Assembly (NCBI GenBank): GCA_951640165.1
Contig: OX621257.1
Span: 13,651,201 to 13,715,200, forward strand
Length of the DNA stretch: 64,000 nucleotides
Source: Pseudoips prasinana
Taxonomy: Eukaryota; Arthropoda; Insecta; Lepidoptera; Nolidae
Reading direction: 5' to 3'
In this document: piece by piece, positions 19,535 to 29,010 of the stretch
Numbering within the stretch: position 1 is the stretch's first letter
How the letters are laid out: each line of letters starts with the position of its first letter
The notes under the pieces: generated by a model
Database searches by the model: none
What the model was told of the DNA's origin: nothing
Seen by the model: only the letters and a program-made list of their open reading frames with translations
Position numbers and translations under genes: made by a program

Positions 19535-21252
19535 CCTCCCTCCTCAAGAGCGAAATTATCGGGTTGTTCTTTTTTAATAACTTTCCGATGATTTCGCGAA
19601 TACAAAATGATCTTATTACGTAAAATATATGATAAAGATAAAAGTATACAAGACAAAACTAAGAATAATGTTACATAAACTAAAACTACACTGATGTTAG
19701 AGTCTGTTTGGTAAAAATCACCATTTGATAATTCACTTTCCTTCAATACACTTGACATATATTTCACTTCATCTAAGTTCACACCTCTCATGTTAAGTAC
19801 ACGTGCACCGGATAGCGTCGGCAGCATGCTCGCAGGTAACTGTGGCAGGTTCACAACTGGAATTGGCTCTACAACTTCATTTTCGATGAAAATTTGTTTG
19901 TGGCGAATTTTCATTTGTTGTATCTCAATATCACATGGCTCATCGAGGGTCATAATGTAAGTTCCGAAGACAGGGTGCATGCTGACATCATTATTACAGG
20001 TTATGACTAGGGTAGTTTTAATCCTCGTGAATAGTATCCAGCTCGTAGCTGTTAAACGTTGCATTCTTACATCCTCGATATTAATCTGGTGTTGCTTACA
20101 TTGTGTAAAATTTTCCTCAAACTTTAAAAGTTGTTCAATACAGGTGGACTCAGGATATGGTGTTAAGTTTTCTTCAGTGCATAAGAATTGGTTTCTTACA
20201 GCCAGCGAAGTGCATGGTTTCACGATCGGCAGATGTTTCATCCCCCTTGCCAAAAGGTTAGGGTATTTGGGAAATATGGAAACGGTTTTATTTTCTGATT
20301 GACGGAAAATCGGTAAAGAATAGACTTTAAAATAGTTATATGTATTGTTATCTGTAAGTGGAATCTCTAGTATGAACATAATCTGGTTTTGCTTTATATA
20401 GGTTTTTACATTAAAAGTTTCTTCCAATTTTACTAAATTATCCTCAGTAGCGGGATATATCAAGTTTTCAGTTATAGATATTAATTTTAAGTGTTCCAGT
20501 AATTCAGTGGAGTTAATGATGCTCTGATGTAGCACAGATATTTTACTAAATGCAAGAGCGGTCTCTATCTCTCCTAGTTTTATAAAGATAGTACGAAAAT
20601 TGCTAACGAACACATTAAACAAACTTATAATATATGCACTATAATTCCACTGATTACTTTTAGACACTAATTCAGCTAACATAGTTTCAACAGCCTTAAT
20701 TCTTTGATCTAAGACAATAGAATTTTGGTTTATAACTTCGGTTGAATTAATAAAACTGTCAAGCATTTGAGAAACTATAGTTAATTTTCTTTTAACAATC
20801 ATTTGATTGTGAGTAAGTTCGGACGTTATTTTATCATACCGTAGCGCATCGTCATGGTCTAGGTTTCCAGTGATAACTTTTATGAGGGAACCTAACGGGT
20901 TTACAATGCCTCTTTTTGTACGGTATTGTGGTACTAATTGTGAATATTTCTGTGTGGTTATTTTACATACGTAATCAACGTGTGCTACCATAGTTATGAG
21001 ATATGGTGGATATGACCCATTTCTCTTAATCATATTGCTAAACTCGTTATACTTAAATATTACGAATTGTAAGTCGTCCTGAATTCTATCTAAGTTAAGA
21101 ACCTTAATAATAGTCCAATAGTCTGTTTGGAGATAGGCCTGGCCTTCTTTAACAGGAAGAATTCCGGGGTTTTCTTCAAGGGATTGCAGTTGAAGGGCCA
21201 GCACCGGCATCGCTATCGTCAACGCGCACCACCTGCGGAGGGCGTTTAACAT
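19498..21252 (-). CDS. env: Errantivirus Env, F-protein-like membrane fusion protein
   Basis: 584 residues, open throughout. A hydrophobic N-terminus (about residues 8-22) acts as signal peptide. A furin-type site RTKR at 111-114 is followed by the conserved start of the fusion subunit. A single transmembrane span lies at about 520-544, with a ~40-residue cytoplasmic tail. This layout is that of insect errantivirus and baculovirus F proteins. The start overlaps the end of pol by 77 bp in another frame, so a spliced subgenomic RNA is expected. The frame passes through the polypurine tract and ends inside the 3' LTR. Confidence 0.9.
   Translation of the reverse strand: MLNALRRWCALTIAMPVLALQLQSLEENPGILPVKEGQAYLQTDYWTIIKVLNLDRIQDDLQFVIFKYNEFSNMIKRNGSYPPYLITMVAHVDYVCKITTQKYSQLVPQYRTKRGIVNPLGSLIKVITGNLDHDDALRYDKITSELTHNQMIVKRKLTIVSQMLDSFINSTEVINQNSIVLDQRIKAVETMLAELVSKSNQWNYSAYIISLFNVFVSNFRTIFIKLGEIETALAFSKISVLHQSIINSTELLEHLKLISITENLIYPATEDNLVKLEETFNVKTYIKQNQIMFILEIPLTDNNTYNYFKVYSLPIFRQSENKTVSIFPKYPNLLARGMKHLPIVKPCTSLAVRNQFLCTEENLTPYPESTCIEQLLKFEENFTQCKQHQINIEDVRMQRLTATSWILFTRIKTTLVITCNNDVSMHPVFGTYIMTLDEPCDIEIQQMKIRHKQIFIENEVVEPIPVVNLPQLPASMLPTLSGARVLNMRGVNLDEVKYMSSVLKESELSNGDFYQTDSNISVVLVYVTLFLVLSCILLSLSYILRNKIILYSRNHRKVIKKEQPDNFALEEGGVMHPVTSSVLD
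19535..19545 (-). promoter_or_regulatory. Polypurine tract, plus-strand primer site
   Basis: On the minus strand GAGGAGGGAGG abuts the 3' LTR directly, the expected place for the second-strand priming site. It is at the same time coding sequence of env (LEEGG). Confidence 0.85.
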
Positions 21253-24200
21253 TTTTAATAGGGACTTTAGTTTTTCTTTGACCTACCTCTATGGGTACTA
21301 TATTTCGGGTAACTTTACCAATAATTTTCGCTTTGGTGTATCGCGGCTTATCTTTGCTTTTTCTTTTATTGACATCCTTAGCATAAATTACCTTTCCTTC
21401 GGGAAGATCAATTTCACCTTCACCTCCTCTCTTTTTCCTAATATTTTCTTTTATTTCTATCATTTTATCTGTTAGATATTTATATAAGAATTTTGTTCGC
21501 TTAGCGTGATCTCTTACTAACTTTTGTACATACTGTTTCTCAAACTCTAGAGCAAAGGGACTATTTGAGTCTGTATGCCCAAATACGGTCTCAAATGGCG
21601 TTAATCCCGTAACAGAGTGTATTGCGTTATTGTAGGCCATAATAGAGTACATCATTACTGATGCCGCATCAGTAAATCTTTCTTCATATTTGGCACATCT
21701 GTAAATTTCATTTATAGTGGAATGTAACCTTTCGATAAGGCCCATCGAGTTAGGGTTATTAGGTGTGCCAATGTGGAGCTCTATTTTATGTAAGCTTAAA
21801 AATTCTTTTAGTAATTCATTATTGAATTCACTTCCGGGGTCTGAACTTATCTTTCGGGGAATGCCATAAAAAGAGAAATATTTCATGAGTGCTCGCACTA
21901 CTTCGGGTGTTGATCTATTAGAAATTGGAATAGCCTGCCCTAATTTGCTGAATGCGTCGATGAGAGTTAAATAGTACTGTCCTTCAATTTGGAAAAGGTC
22001 AATAAATACTTCTTGAAATGGAGCGTCTTGAGTTTGGGTTAATTGTAGAAAAGGTTTGATTGGTTTACGTTCATATTTCATTTTACGACATATTTCGCAG
22101 GCATTTATTATAGCTGAAATGGTTTCTTGCATGTTTTGCCAAAAATAATTTCTACGTATGCGTCCTAGGGTTTCCTTTATACCTCGGTGACATGATTTTC
22201 CTTCGTGATGTTTGATTACTATGGCTCTCTGTTCTTTTTCATCTTCTACGTAAACAACTCGCTCAGTACACTCGAATAATTGGACAGTGTCTTTTCTAAA
22301 TAACTCTATCACCTTGGTACTAAACTGTCGGCGATGCTCAGCGTCTTCAAAATATATAAAATATTTGGTTTTTGGCCTAATATACTCTAATAAAAATCTT
22401 TTGACTAAATCAGGATTGTTGATAGGTAAGAAAACTTCCAAAATCTTTTGCTTTTCACCTGAAAGATTCCGGACTTGCATTTCATTTCTCAACCACGTAA
22501 ATACTAGAATTTGGTTGGGTTTAGTGTCAATCGCTTCCTGTAATATTGGTATACCAGATGACTCGACATCTATAGCAGAATGGATTGTTTCAGATTTAGT
22601 TGTCACAGATGGCGATCTAATAGGATACTCGGATATTTTTACAGAGTTTGTAACAGACATTTTATCCGAATCAGAAGATATTGAAATTGGACTTGCTGAT
22701 ACCGTAGCACTGGAATCAGATACTGTTATCGTGGAGGAACTATTGCGTCTATCTCTAGGTTTTACTGTTACCTTTTTCGCGTTTTGCCTGTCTGGACCTT
22801 CCCTACGTTTTTGTTCTGTGTCGTCAATATTAACTTGCATTGATTGTCCCTCATCTTCCGAATGAGTTGCATTGATTTTAATCCGGGATAGGGCGTCAGC
22901 ATTTAAATTTTGTTTACCACTTTTGTATATGACTTTATAATCATAATCCTGAAGCCTTAAACGCCAACGAGTAAGCTTATTACTAGCGTCTTTTTGTGAA
23001 TTAAGCCATGATAACGGTTTATGGTCTGTGTAAATACTGAATTTCTTGCCATAAAGGTAAGGACGAAAATGTTTGATCGCCCAGACTATTGCAAGACATT
23101 CCCGTTCGATAGTACTATAGCGGGTTTCTGTATCGCTTAGGGTACGACTGGCATATGCCACCGGTTTATCACCTCCTATCGGTCCTTGTGACAATACGGC
23201 GCCTATAGCGACGTTAGATGCGTCTGTAGTCAAGATGAAAGGTTTTTCAAAGTCGGGGTACTGTAGAAGCGGTGCACTTGTCAGGAGTTCTTTACACTTA
23301 TTGAAGGCATCTATATAATTTTTATCTAAAACTATTTTGTTCCGCTTCTTGAGGCAAGAAGTCAACGGTTTAGTGATATGAGCAAAGTCTTTGATAAATC
23401 GTCTGTAATAGCCAATGAGTCCTAAGAAAGATTTAATTTCAGTAGTCGTTTGTGGTAAAGGGTAGTTTAAATCAGCAGCTATTTTATCGTCATTTGGTTT
23501 AAGTCCGTCTCTAGTAATGGTATGACCAAGGTAAATGATTTCCTTTCGTAGAAATTCCGATTTGTCCAGTTGTAATTTTAAATTTGTCTGTCTAAGTCGG
23601 TCAAAGATAGTTCGTAGTTTTTGTACGTGTTCGTCTAAGCTAGATGAAAATATAATTACGTCATCTAAGTAAACCATGCAATGGAGGCCTTGCAGCCCTT
23701 TGAAAACGCTATCCATTGTTCTTTGGAATGTCGCTGGGGCCGTTTTAAGTCCGAATGGCATTCTTAAAAATTCCCAATGTCCGTTCTGTGTACTAAATGC
23801 TGTCTTTTGTCTGTCCTCTACTTCTACTTCGATCTGATGGTATCCGCTCGCCAAATCAAGCGTAGTGAAGTAAAAACTCTTCCCTAGTTTATCAAATAAT
23901 TCAGTTATGTTCGGTAATGGGTAACGGTCGTCAACAGTAATGTCGTTCAGTCGTCTATAGTCAACTACCATCCGCCATTTAGCCTCTCCCGATGCATCAG
24001 CCTTCTTGGGGACTAAGTGGACGGGTGCATTCCAGGGTGAGTGTGACTCCTGAATGACGTTTTCCTTAAGTAATTTTTCAGTTTGTCTATTAATCTCTTC
24101 TGCTTGTGTGGGGGCTTGTCTGTAAGGTCTTACGTAAATAGGATCTTCGTTTGTAGTACGAATTTTGTGTTTAACCTGATTAGTAAAACTTAAGGGAATC

Positions 24201-24910
24201 TGGTCACAGTAGAATATATCTTTATATTCAGTACAGAGATTAAATAATTTGTTGCGTTCCTCGTCATTCATGTGGTCAAGTCTAAGTTTTCGTAAATTAT
24301 CTGTTAGAAGCTTTTCCGTTTCTATTGTAGGTCTTTCGACATTAAAGTTTAATACACATTCGGTCATATTTAGTTGGGTAACAGTAAAAGGTTTGGTTAT
24401 AGTTATACGTACGGGTTTATCTAAAGTACTTTGTATAATCGTCGTTGCATATCCGTTTACACAATTTACCAATGCGGAAGGCATTCGTAGACCAGGAGTA
24501 AATTCTTTAAAATCAATGACGCCTTCGCCTGAATGTAGATCTATCGGAATTTTGACACGTTGTTCACATCGTGGTTGCATATCAATAATATAGTTTAAGT
24601 TATGGATTATAGGGATACTAGCAGATTTAGTTTTTAGTTCTAAATGTTTAAGGTCAATTATCGCTTCTAATAGTTGAAGCAGATCGTTACCAATAAGTCC
24701 TTCATAGCGGTTATCTACATCATATAAGTGGAATCTGTGGAAGTTAGGAGAATTGAAGGTCGGTAATAAGGGAATTTCTATGACTTCATTATGACGGCTA
24801 GAAGAATGAGTGCTTACTACCTGAAATGGTTCATGCTTAATGTACTCAGAAAAATATAAATATGCAACGCGTGGACTTATAAACGATCGGGTGCTCCCCG
24901 TATCGATCAT
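21176..24910 (-). CDS. pol: Errantivirus Pol: protease, reverse transcriptase, RNase H, integrase
   Basis: 1244 residues from the first Met, but the frame is open further upstream (EIEARF before MIDTGS) across the gag stop. Domains in order: aspartic protease (DTGS at residues 3-6), RT with YLDD near 413, RNase H (TDAS near 565), a Ser/Thr-rich linker, the integrase HHCC zinc finger near 900, and the DDE core (FIDLF, SDPGSEF, GLIERLH). The frame is -1 relative to gag, so a Gag-Pol fusion by -1 frameshifting is the likely expression route. No stop or missing catalytic residue is seen. Confidence 0.92.
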   Translation of the reverse strand: MIDTGSTRSFISPRVAYLYFSEYIKHEPFQVVSTHSSSRHNEVIEIPLLPTFNSPNFHRFHLYDVDNRYEGLIGNDLLQLLEAIIDLKHLELKTKSASIPIIHNLNYIIDMQPRCEQRVKIPIDLHSGEGVIDFKEFTPGLRMPSALVNCVNGYATTIIQSTLDKPVRITITKPFTVTQLNMTECVLNFNVERPTIETEKLLTDNLRKLRLDHMNDEERNKLFNLCTEYKDIFYCDQIPLSFTNQVKHKIRTTNEDPIYVRPYRQAPTQAEEINRQTEKLLKENVIQESHSPWNAPVHLVPKKADASGEAKWRMVVDYRRLNDITVDDRYPLPNITELFDKLGKSFYFTTLDLASGYHQIEVEVEDRQKTAFSTQNGHWEFLRMPFGLKTAPATFQRTMDSVFKGLQGLHCMVYLDDVIIFSSSLDEHVQKLRTIFDRLRQTNLKLQLDKSEFLRKEIIYLGHTITRDGLKPNDDKIAADLNYPLPQTTTEIKSFLGLIGYYRRFIKDFAHITKPLTSCLKKRNKIVLDKNYIDAFNKCKELLTSAPLLQYPDFEKPFILTTDASNVAIGAVLSQGPIGGDKPVAYASRTLSDTETRYSTIERECLAIVWAIKHFRPYLYGKKFSIYTDHKPLSWLNSQKDASNKLTRWRLRLQDYDYKVIYKSGKQNLNADALSRIKINATHSEDEGQSMQVNIDDTEQKRREGPDRQNAKKVTVKPRDRRNSSSTITVSDSSATVSASPISISSDSDKMSVTNSVKISEYPIRSPSVTTKSETIHSAIDVESSGIPILQEAIDTKPNQILVFTWLRNEMQVRNLSGEKQKILEVFLPINNPDLVKRFLLEYIRPKTKYFIYFEDAEHRRQFSTKVIELFRKDTVQLFECTERVVYVEDEKEQRAIVIKHHEGKSCHRGIKETLGRIRRNYFWQNMQETISAIINACEICRKMKYERKPIKPFLQLTQTQDAPFQEVFIDLFQIEGQYYLTLIDAFSKLGQAIPISNRSTPEVVRALMKYFSFYGIPRKISSDPGSEFNNELLKEFLSLHKIELHIGTPNNPNSMGLIERLHSTINEIYRCAKYEERFTDAASVMMYSIMAYNNAIHSVTGLTPFETVFGHTDSNSPFALEFEKQYVQKLVRDHAKRTKFLYKYLTDKMIEIKENIRKKRGGEGEIDLPEGKVIYAKDVNKRKSKDKPRYTKAKIIGKVTRNIVPIEVGQRKTKVPIKNVKRPPQVVRVDDSDAGAGPSTAIP

Positions 24911-24975
24911 GAACCTCGCCTCTATTTCGGGGATATATATATACGGTAGCTTAAGACTATGGTCACAATTTAATT

Positions 24976-26304
24976 CTATATTTTCTCCTTCTTGGTAGAG
25001 GCATCTATGTGAAAATTTTCCTCTTTAGACGGGTCATTGTTTTCATTTTTATATTCCTCGTCATAATAAAATTCTTCGGCCTGAGTAGGATAACCTTCCT
25101 CGTATTCTTCGGTCTCATAGCAAACATTGTCATAGTCATAGTGGTCATAATTATCGACTGTTAGTTCGTTTAGTCTGTAACCATTTTGGGGCTGTGGCCT
25201 TGGAATTGCTGTCCTCATTGTTACGTCTGGATCGTGCGACCTAGAAGCCTGAACTTGGGGCGGTCTGTAGCCGAATTGTTGGGGTGTCATTCCTAAATTT
25301 TGTGAAGGCCTATAGCCAAACTGTTGAGGCATTACTCCTAAATTCTGTGGAGGTTTATAGCCGAATTGTTGGTTATTATTTTGGAATTGAGGTGGTTTGT
25401 AACCTTGGAACTGAGGTCTGTATCCAAATGGCTGTTGTGGTTGCGTCTGAGGACGGAACCCTAATTGCTGTGGGCGGTAGCCGAACTGTGGCCTAACACT
25501 AGTATTTTGATATTGACCAAACTGCGGCCTGTTATGCGGAATACCAAAATTAAATTTTTGTTGGGGTGTAAAATTTTGTAGAACTGGTTTATAAGCAGGT
25601 TGGGCCATAGGTGGTGAGTTGCCGAATTTAAAATTAGTAGGACTTAATGTATTAAACGGTGGTTTATGTGTCACTTGGTTATTTTGCATACGATTTCGTA
25701 ATATATATTGTTCGTGGAAGTTTACTTCCTCGAGAACTAGTGATAAAGCTTTCTCTAGCGTAGAGGGGGCCTTTAACCTAACTACTCGTACCATATTTTC
25801 CGGTAAGTTGTAGAGGAAAACATTTAAGGCCGTGTTATTATATATAGTAATTTTAGCCCGTTTCATGTCGGCATCTGGCGATAAGTTAGCCTTCGAGATA
25901 AGTAACGACCGAATATTTTGTAGCCTATTACAGAAATCTAAGTAAGTTTCCCCTGGTTTAATTTTACATGATTCTAATTCTATATTGATGCACTCCTCGC
26001 TACGTGGGTCACCGAAATGTTGTTCTAGTAACTCTTTTAACGCAGACCATGTCGATATATCTTCGCGTTCTGATAGTAACGCGGCTGCATTATCAGTGAG
26101 CCTACTAGTTATCGCATGTAATATATATATATTCTGTTCTTCGTGGCCCCTATACCTTTCGATAACGTATTCAGATTTTCGAATGAATAAATTTAAATGT
26201 CTTTTATCGCCACTAAAAATGGGTATTAACTTTAGCATTTCATTTGGGATCGGTACTACTCGAATTACTGGTTCCGGTAATGGTATTTCGTGTGCTTGCT
26301 GCAT
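24976..26304 (-). CDS. gag: Errantivirus Gag
   Basis: 442 residues, intact. The N-terminal ~220 residues match the retrotransposon Gag capsid region (LIPIFSGDKRHLNLFIRKSE, ELLEQHFGDPRSEECI, VFLYNLPE). The C-terminal half is a Gln/Pro/Tyr-rich low-complexity stretch built from repeats of the type QQFGYRPPQ, followed by an acidic Tyr-rich tail. No CCHC knuckle is visible; the repeat region may replace it in RNA binding. The stop at 24976 is bypassed by -1 frameshifting if Pol is made. Confidence 0.9.
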   Translation of the reverse strand: MQQAHEIPLPEPVIRVVPIPNEMLKLIPIFSGDKRHLNLFIRKSEYVIERYRGHEEQNIYILHAITSRLTDNAAALLSEREDISTWSALKELLEQHFGDPRSEECINIELESCKIKPGETYLDFCNRLQNIRSLLISKANLSPDADMKRAKITIYNNTALNVFLYNLPENMVRVVRLKAPSTLEKALSLVLEEVNFHEQYILRNRMQNNQVTHKPPFNTLSPTNFKFGNSPPMAQPAYKPVLQNFTPQQKFNFGIPHNRPQFGQYQNTSVRPQFGYRPQQLGFRPQTQPQQPFGYRPQFQGYKPPQFQNNNQQFGYKPPQNLGVMPQQFGYRPSQNLGMTPQQFGYRPPQVQASRSHDPDVTMRTAIPRPQPQNGYRLNELTVDNYDHYDYDNVCYETEEYEEGYPTQAEEFYYDEEYKNENNDPSKEENFHIDASTKKEKI

Positions 26305-26788
26305 TTTGTACAGTAAATGACAGTCACTGAAGTTATAAAATCAAAATTCTAACACATACAAATTAAAATACACAGTTAAATATAACTTAGTATAAATCCT
26401 TTAAATTATTTAAAATATAAACTTTTCAAATAAATTTATTTAGTACATATTTCTAATATAAAGTTACTCTGCGATTTTTATAGAAACTGCTTTCTTATCT
26501 AAGGTTAGAACTTAACAAATATTGATATTAAGTTTACCAGATTACGTTATACTGAGAGACGTCTAATCTCAAAATAACAATTAAATAAAACCTTTTTGAA
26601 CAAGTAAGGGAATATATATGGCAAGGAAGGCAAGAATTTGAAGTCCTTGAAGAAGTTTGACAAATTTATTTGGTTCGATGATCGCGTCGAGCGTTTCGCG
26701 CCGCGGTCACGTAATCTACGTGAATTTTTACACTTCGATTTTCGCGAGACGGCGCAGCTTTTAACGACACGATCCTGTCCTCAGCGCC
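26305..26788 (-). promoter_or_regulatory. Errantivirus 5' leader with primer-binding site
   Basis: 484 bp between the 5' LTR and gag. The bases next to the LTR on the minus strand, (T)GGCGCTGAGGACAGGATC (26771-26788), are where the tRNA primer must bind. I cannot assign the tRNA with certainty. Confidence 0.65.
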
Positions 26789-27039
26789 AGTCAAACATTA
26801 AAATCAGTAAAAAGGTTTTTTAAAAATAAAAGAAATTGATTAAGTGCTGCCGATCTGGAGGCTAACTCTATAATGAATAATAATCTTATTAACTAATGCC
26901 TTCGAGGGGCGTCAAAACATCATATTATCATCTTGGACAATATTCTAAGAACCGCATCCGGCGACAATGCTGAGCCATCGGTAACGGTCACGTACCATGT
27001 ATCTAATCTAAAACAGAGGATGTGACAGGATGCATAACT
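26789..27039 (-). repeat. 5' LTR of the errantivirus
   Basis: 251 bp, identical base for base to 19284-19534 as read. Promoter elements should lie here, but no clear TATA box stands out. Confidence 0.93.
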
Positions 27040-27043
27040 AGGT

Positions 27044-27599
27044 ACCTACCTATATATAGTTTTTCAAGTGAAGTTAAGTACTAAATCTTTTGAAGTTGGA
27101 GATGGGCGACCGTGTTAGACGTTAGATACTTTAGGTAACCCAATATACCTAATAGATACTTTAGTATATATGTCCATCAACACTCACACGCACAGTCATA
27201 CGAAGTTTTCGTCTTTTCATCGTAAATTTCTACTGTTTTAAAACCTATATGTGAGAATAGTTGTTACGCAACTTTAAATCGATATAGCTCCTAAACGGCC
27301 GGTCAAATCGAAAAATGTTGAAAGCAAACTAAAAATGATTTTTAAAAACCTATTCAACGATACCCCACATGACAGTTTGTTGACTTAATTATTTTTAATT
27401 TTCGCAATATGGCGTCCAGTAGTCGCCATATTGAATTTTCACTAACGTCATGTCTTTAGTGACACTTTCCGGACTGAAAGGAATCGATTGACGTGCGAAT
27501 CATTAAAATCGGTCCAGGCGTTTGGTCTGTATAGTGCTTCAAAGGAACATACATACATACATAGCCTGATAAACACATTACCCTTTGCGTCCCGCAGTC
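27044..27599. other. Repeat-like DNA without genes
   Basis: 27250-27600 has the character of a dispersed lepidopteran repeat (AATATGGCGTCCAGTAGTCG, ACATACATACATACATAG, CCCTTTGCGTCCCGCAGTCG). Nothing coding is visible. Confidence 0.45.
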
Positions 27600-27921
27600 G
27601 GGTAAAAATATGTCGGGTTTTCCTTCCTGACGCTATAACTCCAGAACGCACGAACCGATTTCCACGGTTTTGCATTCGTTGGAAAGGTCTCGGGCTCCGT
27701 GAGGTTTATAGCAAAGAAAATTTATCAATTTTTTTTGATAGTGGGTAGTCCTGGTGTCAACAAGAAAAGAAATTGTGTGCTTCATTTAATTTAATTTTAA
27801 AATAGTATACCTAAATGCCTAATGGTTTATTAGTACTACCGTAATTCCTTAATCTCTGGTGCACTCACTGCAATAACTATTTTTCACTTTCACCTCTCAC
27901 TATCACCGTATAAGTGCCGTA

Positions 27922-28629
27922 ATGGATCTATACACCAAACTGTCTAACCAAATGGAGGAGATCTCAACTTCGCTGATGGACAGGATGGCTCAGCATGAGG
28001 AGGACTTAAAAGCTGCGACTGGCTCGGAAGTTCTTCATAAGTCTATAGCTAGCCTCTCGCGTGACTTCACCAACTTCAAGACCTTTGTATGGAAGACCCT
28101 CTGCGCCATGAAAGCCCAAATCGAACTTGTGATATTAGGCTTGGACCGCCAGGAGATGATGTCACGAAGAAAAGTGCTTCTTTTGCATGGTGTTGACGAG
28201 GAAAAGGATTCTCAGGATGCCGCCTTAGGTATATTAACCGGCCAAATGAAGTTGGCTGATATTACTGCGTCCGACATTGCTGTTTGTCATCGCCTTGGTA
28301 CAAACAAAAACAAGTCTCGTCCTCTTTTGATTAGATTCCACCAGCTGAATAAGCGTAGTGCGGTCTGGAAAGCCAAAACTCTACTGAAGGGATCTGGAGT
28401 AACGATGACAGAGTTTCTCACGAAGGCTCGGCACCAAGTTTTTATGGATTCGCGTAAATATTTCGGCCAAAAACTTTGCTGGAGTTCTGAAGGCCGAATA
28501 ATTATTCAGTTAAGTGATAAGTCTCGGCGTAAGATTGAGACAGCTGCGGAGCTTCGTGACCTAATGTCTAAATTCCCAGCTGTTAACACTTCATCTGTTG
28601 CTGCGGATTCACGCCAAACTGCCAAATAA
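27922..28629 (+). CDS. LINE-B ORF1, nucleic-acid-binding protein
   Basis: 235 residues from an ATG in good context. The N-terminal ~90 residues are heptad-rich, compatible with a coiled coil for trimerisation. Then RRKVLLLHGVDEE, ITASDIAVCHRLG and RPLLIRFHQLNKRSAVW form the L1-ORF1/FP-like RRM-type region. These proteins coat the LINE RNA and act as chaperones during target-primed reverse transcription. No zinc knuckle is visible. Confidence 0.82.
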   Translation: MDLYTKLSNQMEEISTSLMDRMAQHEEDLKAATGSEVLHKSIASLSRDFTNFKTFVWKTLCAMKAQIELVILGLDRQEMMSRRKVLLLHGVDEEKDSQDAALGILTGQMKLADITASDIAVCHRLGTNKNKSRPLLIRFHQLNKRSAVWKAKTLLKGSGVTMTEFLTKARHQVFMDSRKYFGQKLCWSSEGRIIIQLSDKSRRKIETAAELRDLMSKFPAVNTSSVAADSRQTAK

Positions 28630-29010
28630 TATGCCTGTTTTGACCAACTTTGATTGGTAGTGTTATAGTATTGTTGTTGAAAACACAACACTTTTTATTT
28701 ATTTGTAATTTCTCTCTGCAAACCACTGCCATTGTTCGAGTTTTGTTTTTATAAATTCTTTGTTATTTACTAAATTAAAATACCCACATCAGGCATAATG
28801 CACGTTTATCCTTCTAGTTATAAAGTTACCATACCCTGTGTAAACGTATCTTTTGAGCCTTCTTTATTTATATGATCATTATGTTAGCTTTTTATTTTCT
28901 TTTTTTTTTCTCAGTGAGTGCACTGAGATGCCGATATTTTTAGTATTTTTTTTTGATTCTTTAATATATAAATATTATTTAGGTGTATTGGATACTATTA
29001 AAATAAAAAC

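Larger units (their letters stand above)
19284..27039 (-). mobile_element. Errantivirus (insect endogenous retrovirus), complete, 7.76 kb
   Basis: Two 251-bp LTRs read as identical over their whole length and bound gag, pol and env on the minus strand. A 4-bp target duplication, AGGT, flanks the element (19280-19283 and 27040-27043). Identical LTRs mean a very recent insertion. It lies antisense in the 23-kb intron of the serine protease homologue. Errantiviruses are gypsy-group elements that gained a baculovirus-F-like env. Confidence 0.93.

Noticed and set aside
22287..22865. 192-codon + strand ORF inside pol
   Set aside because: Shadow of the intact minus-strand pol frame; no motif.
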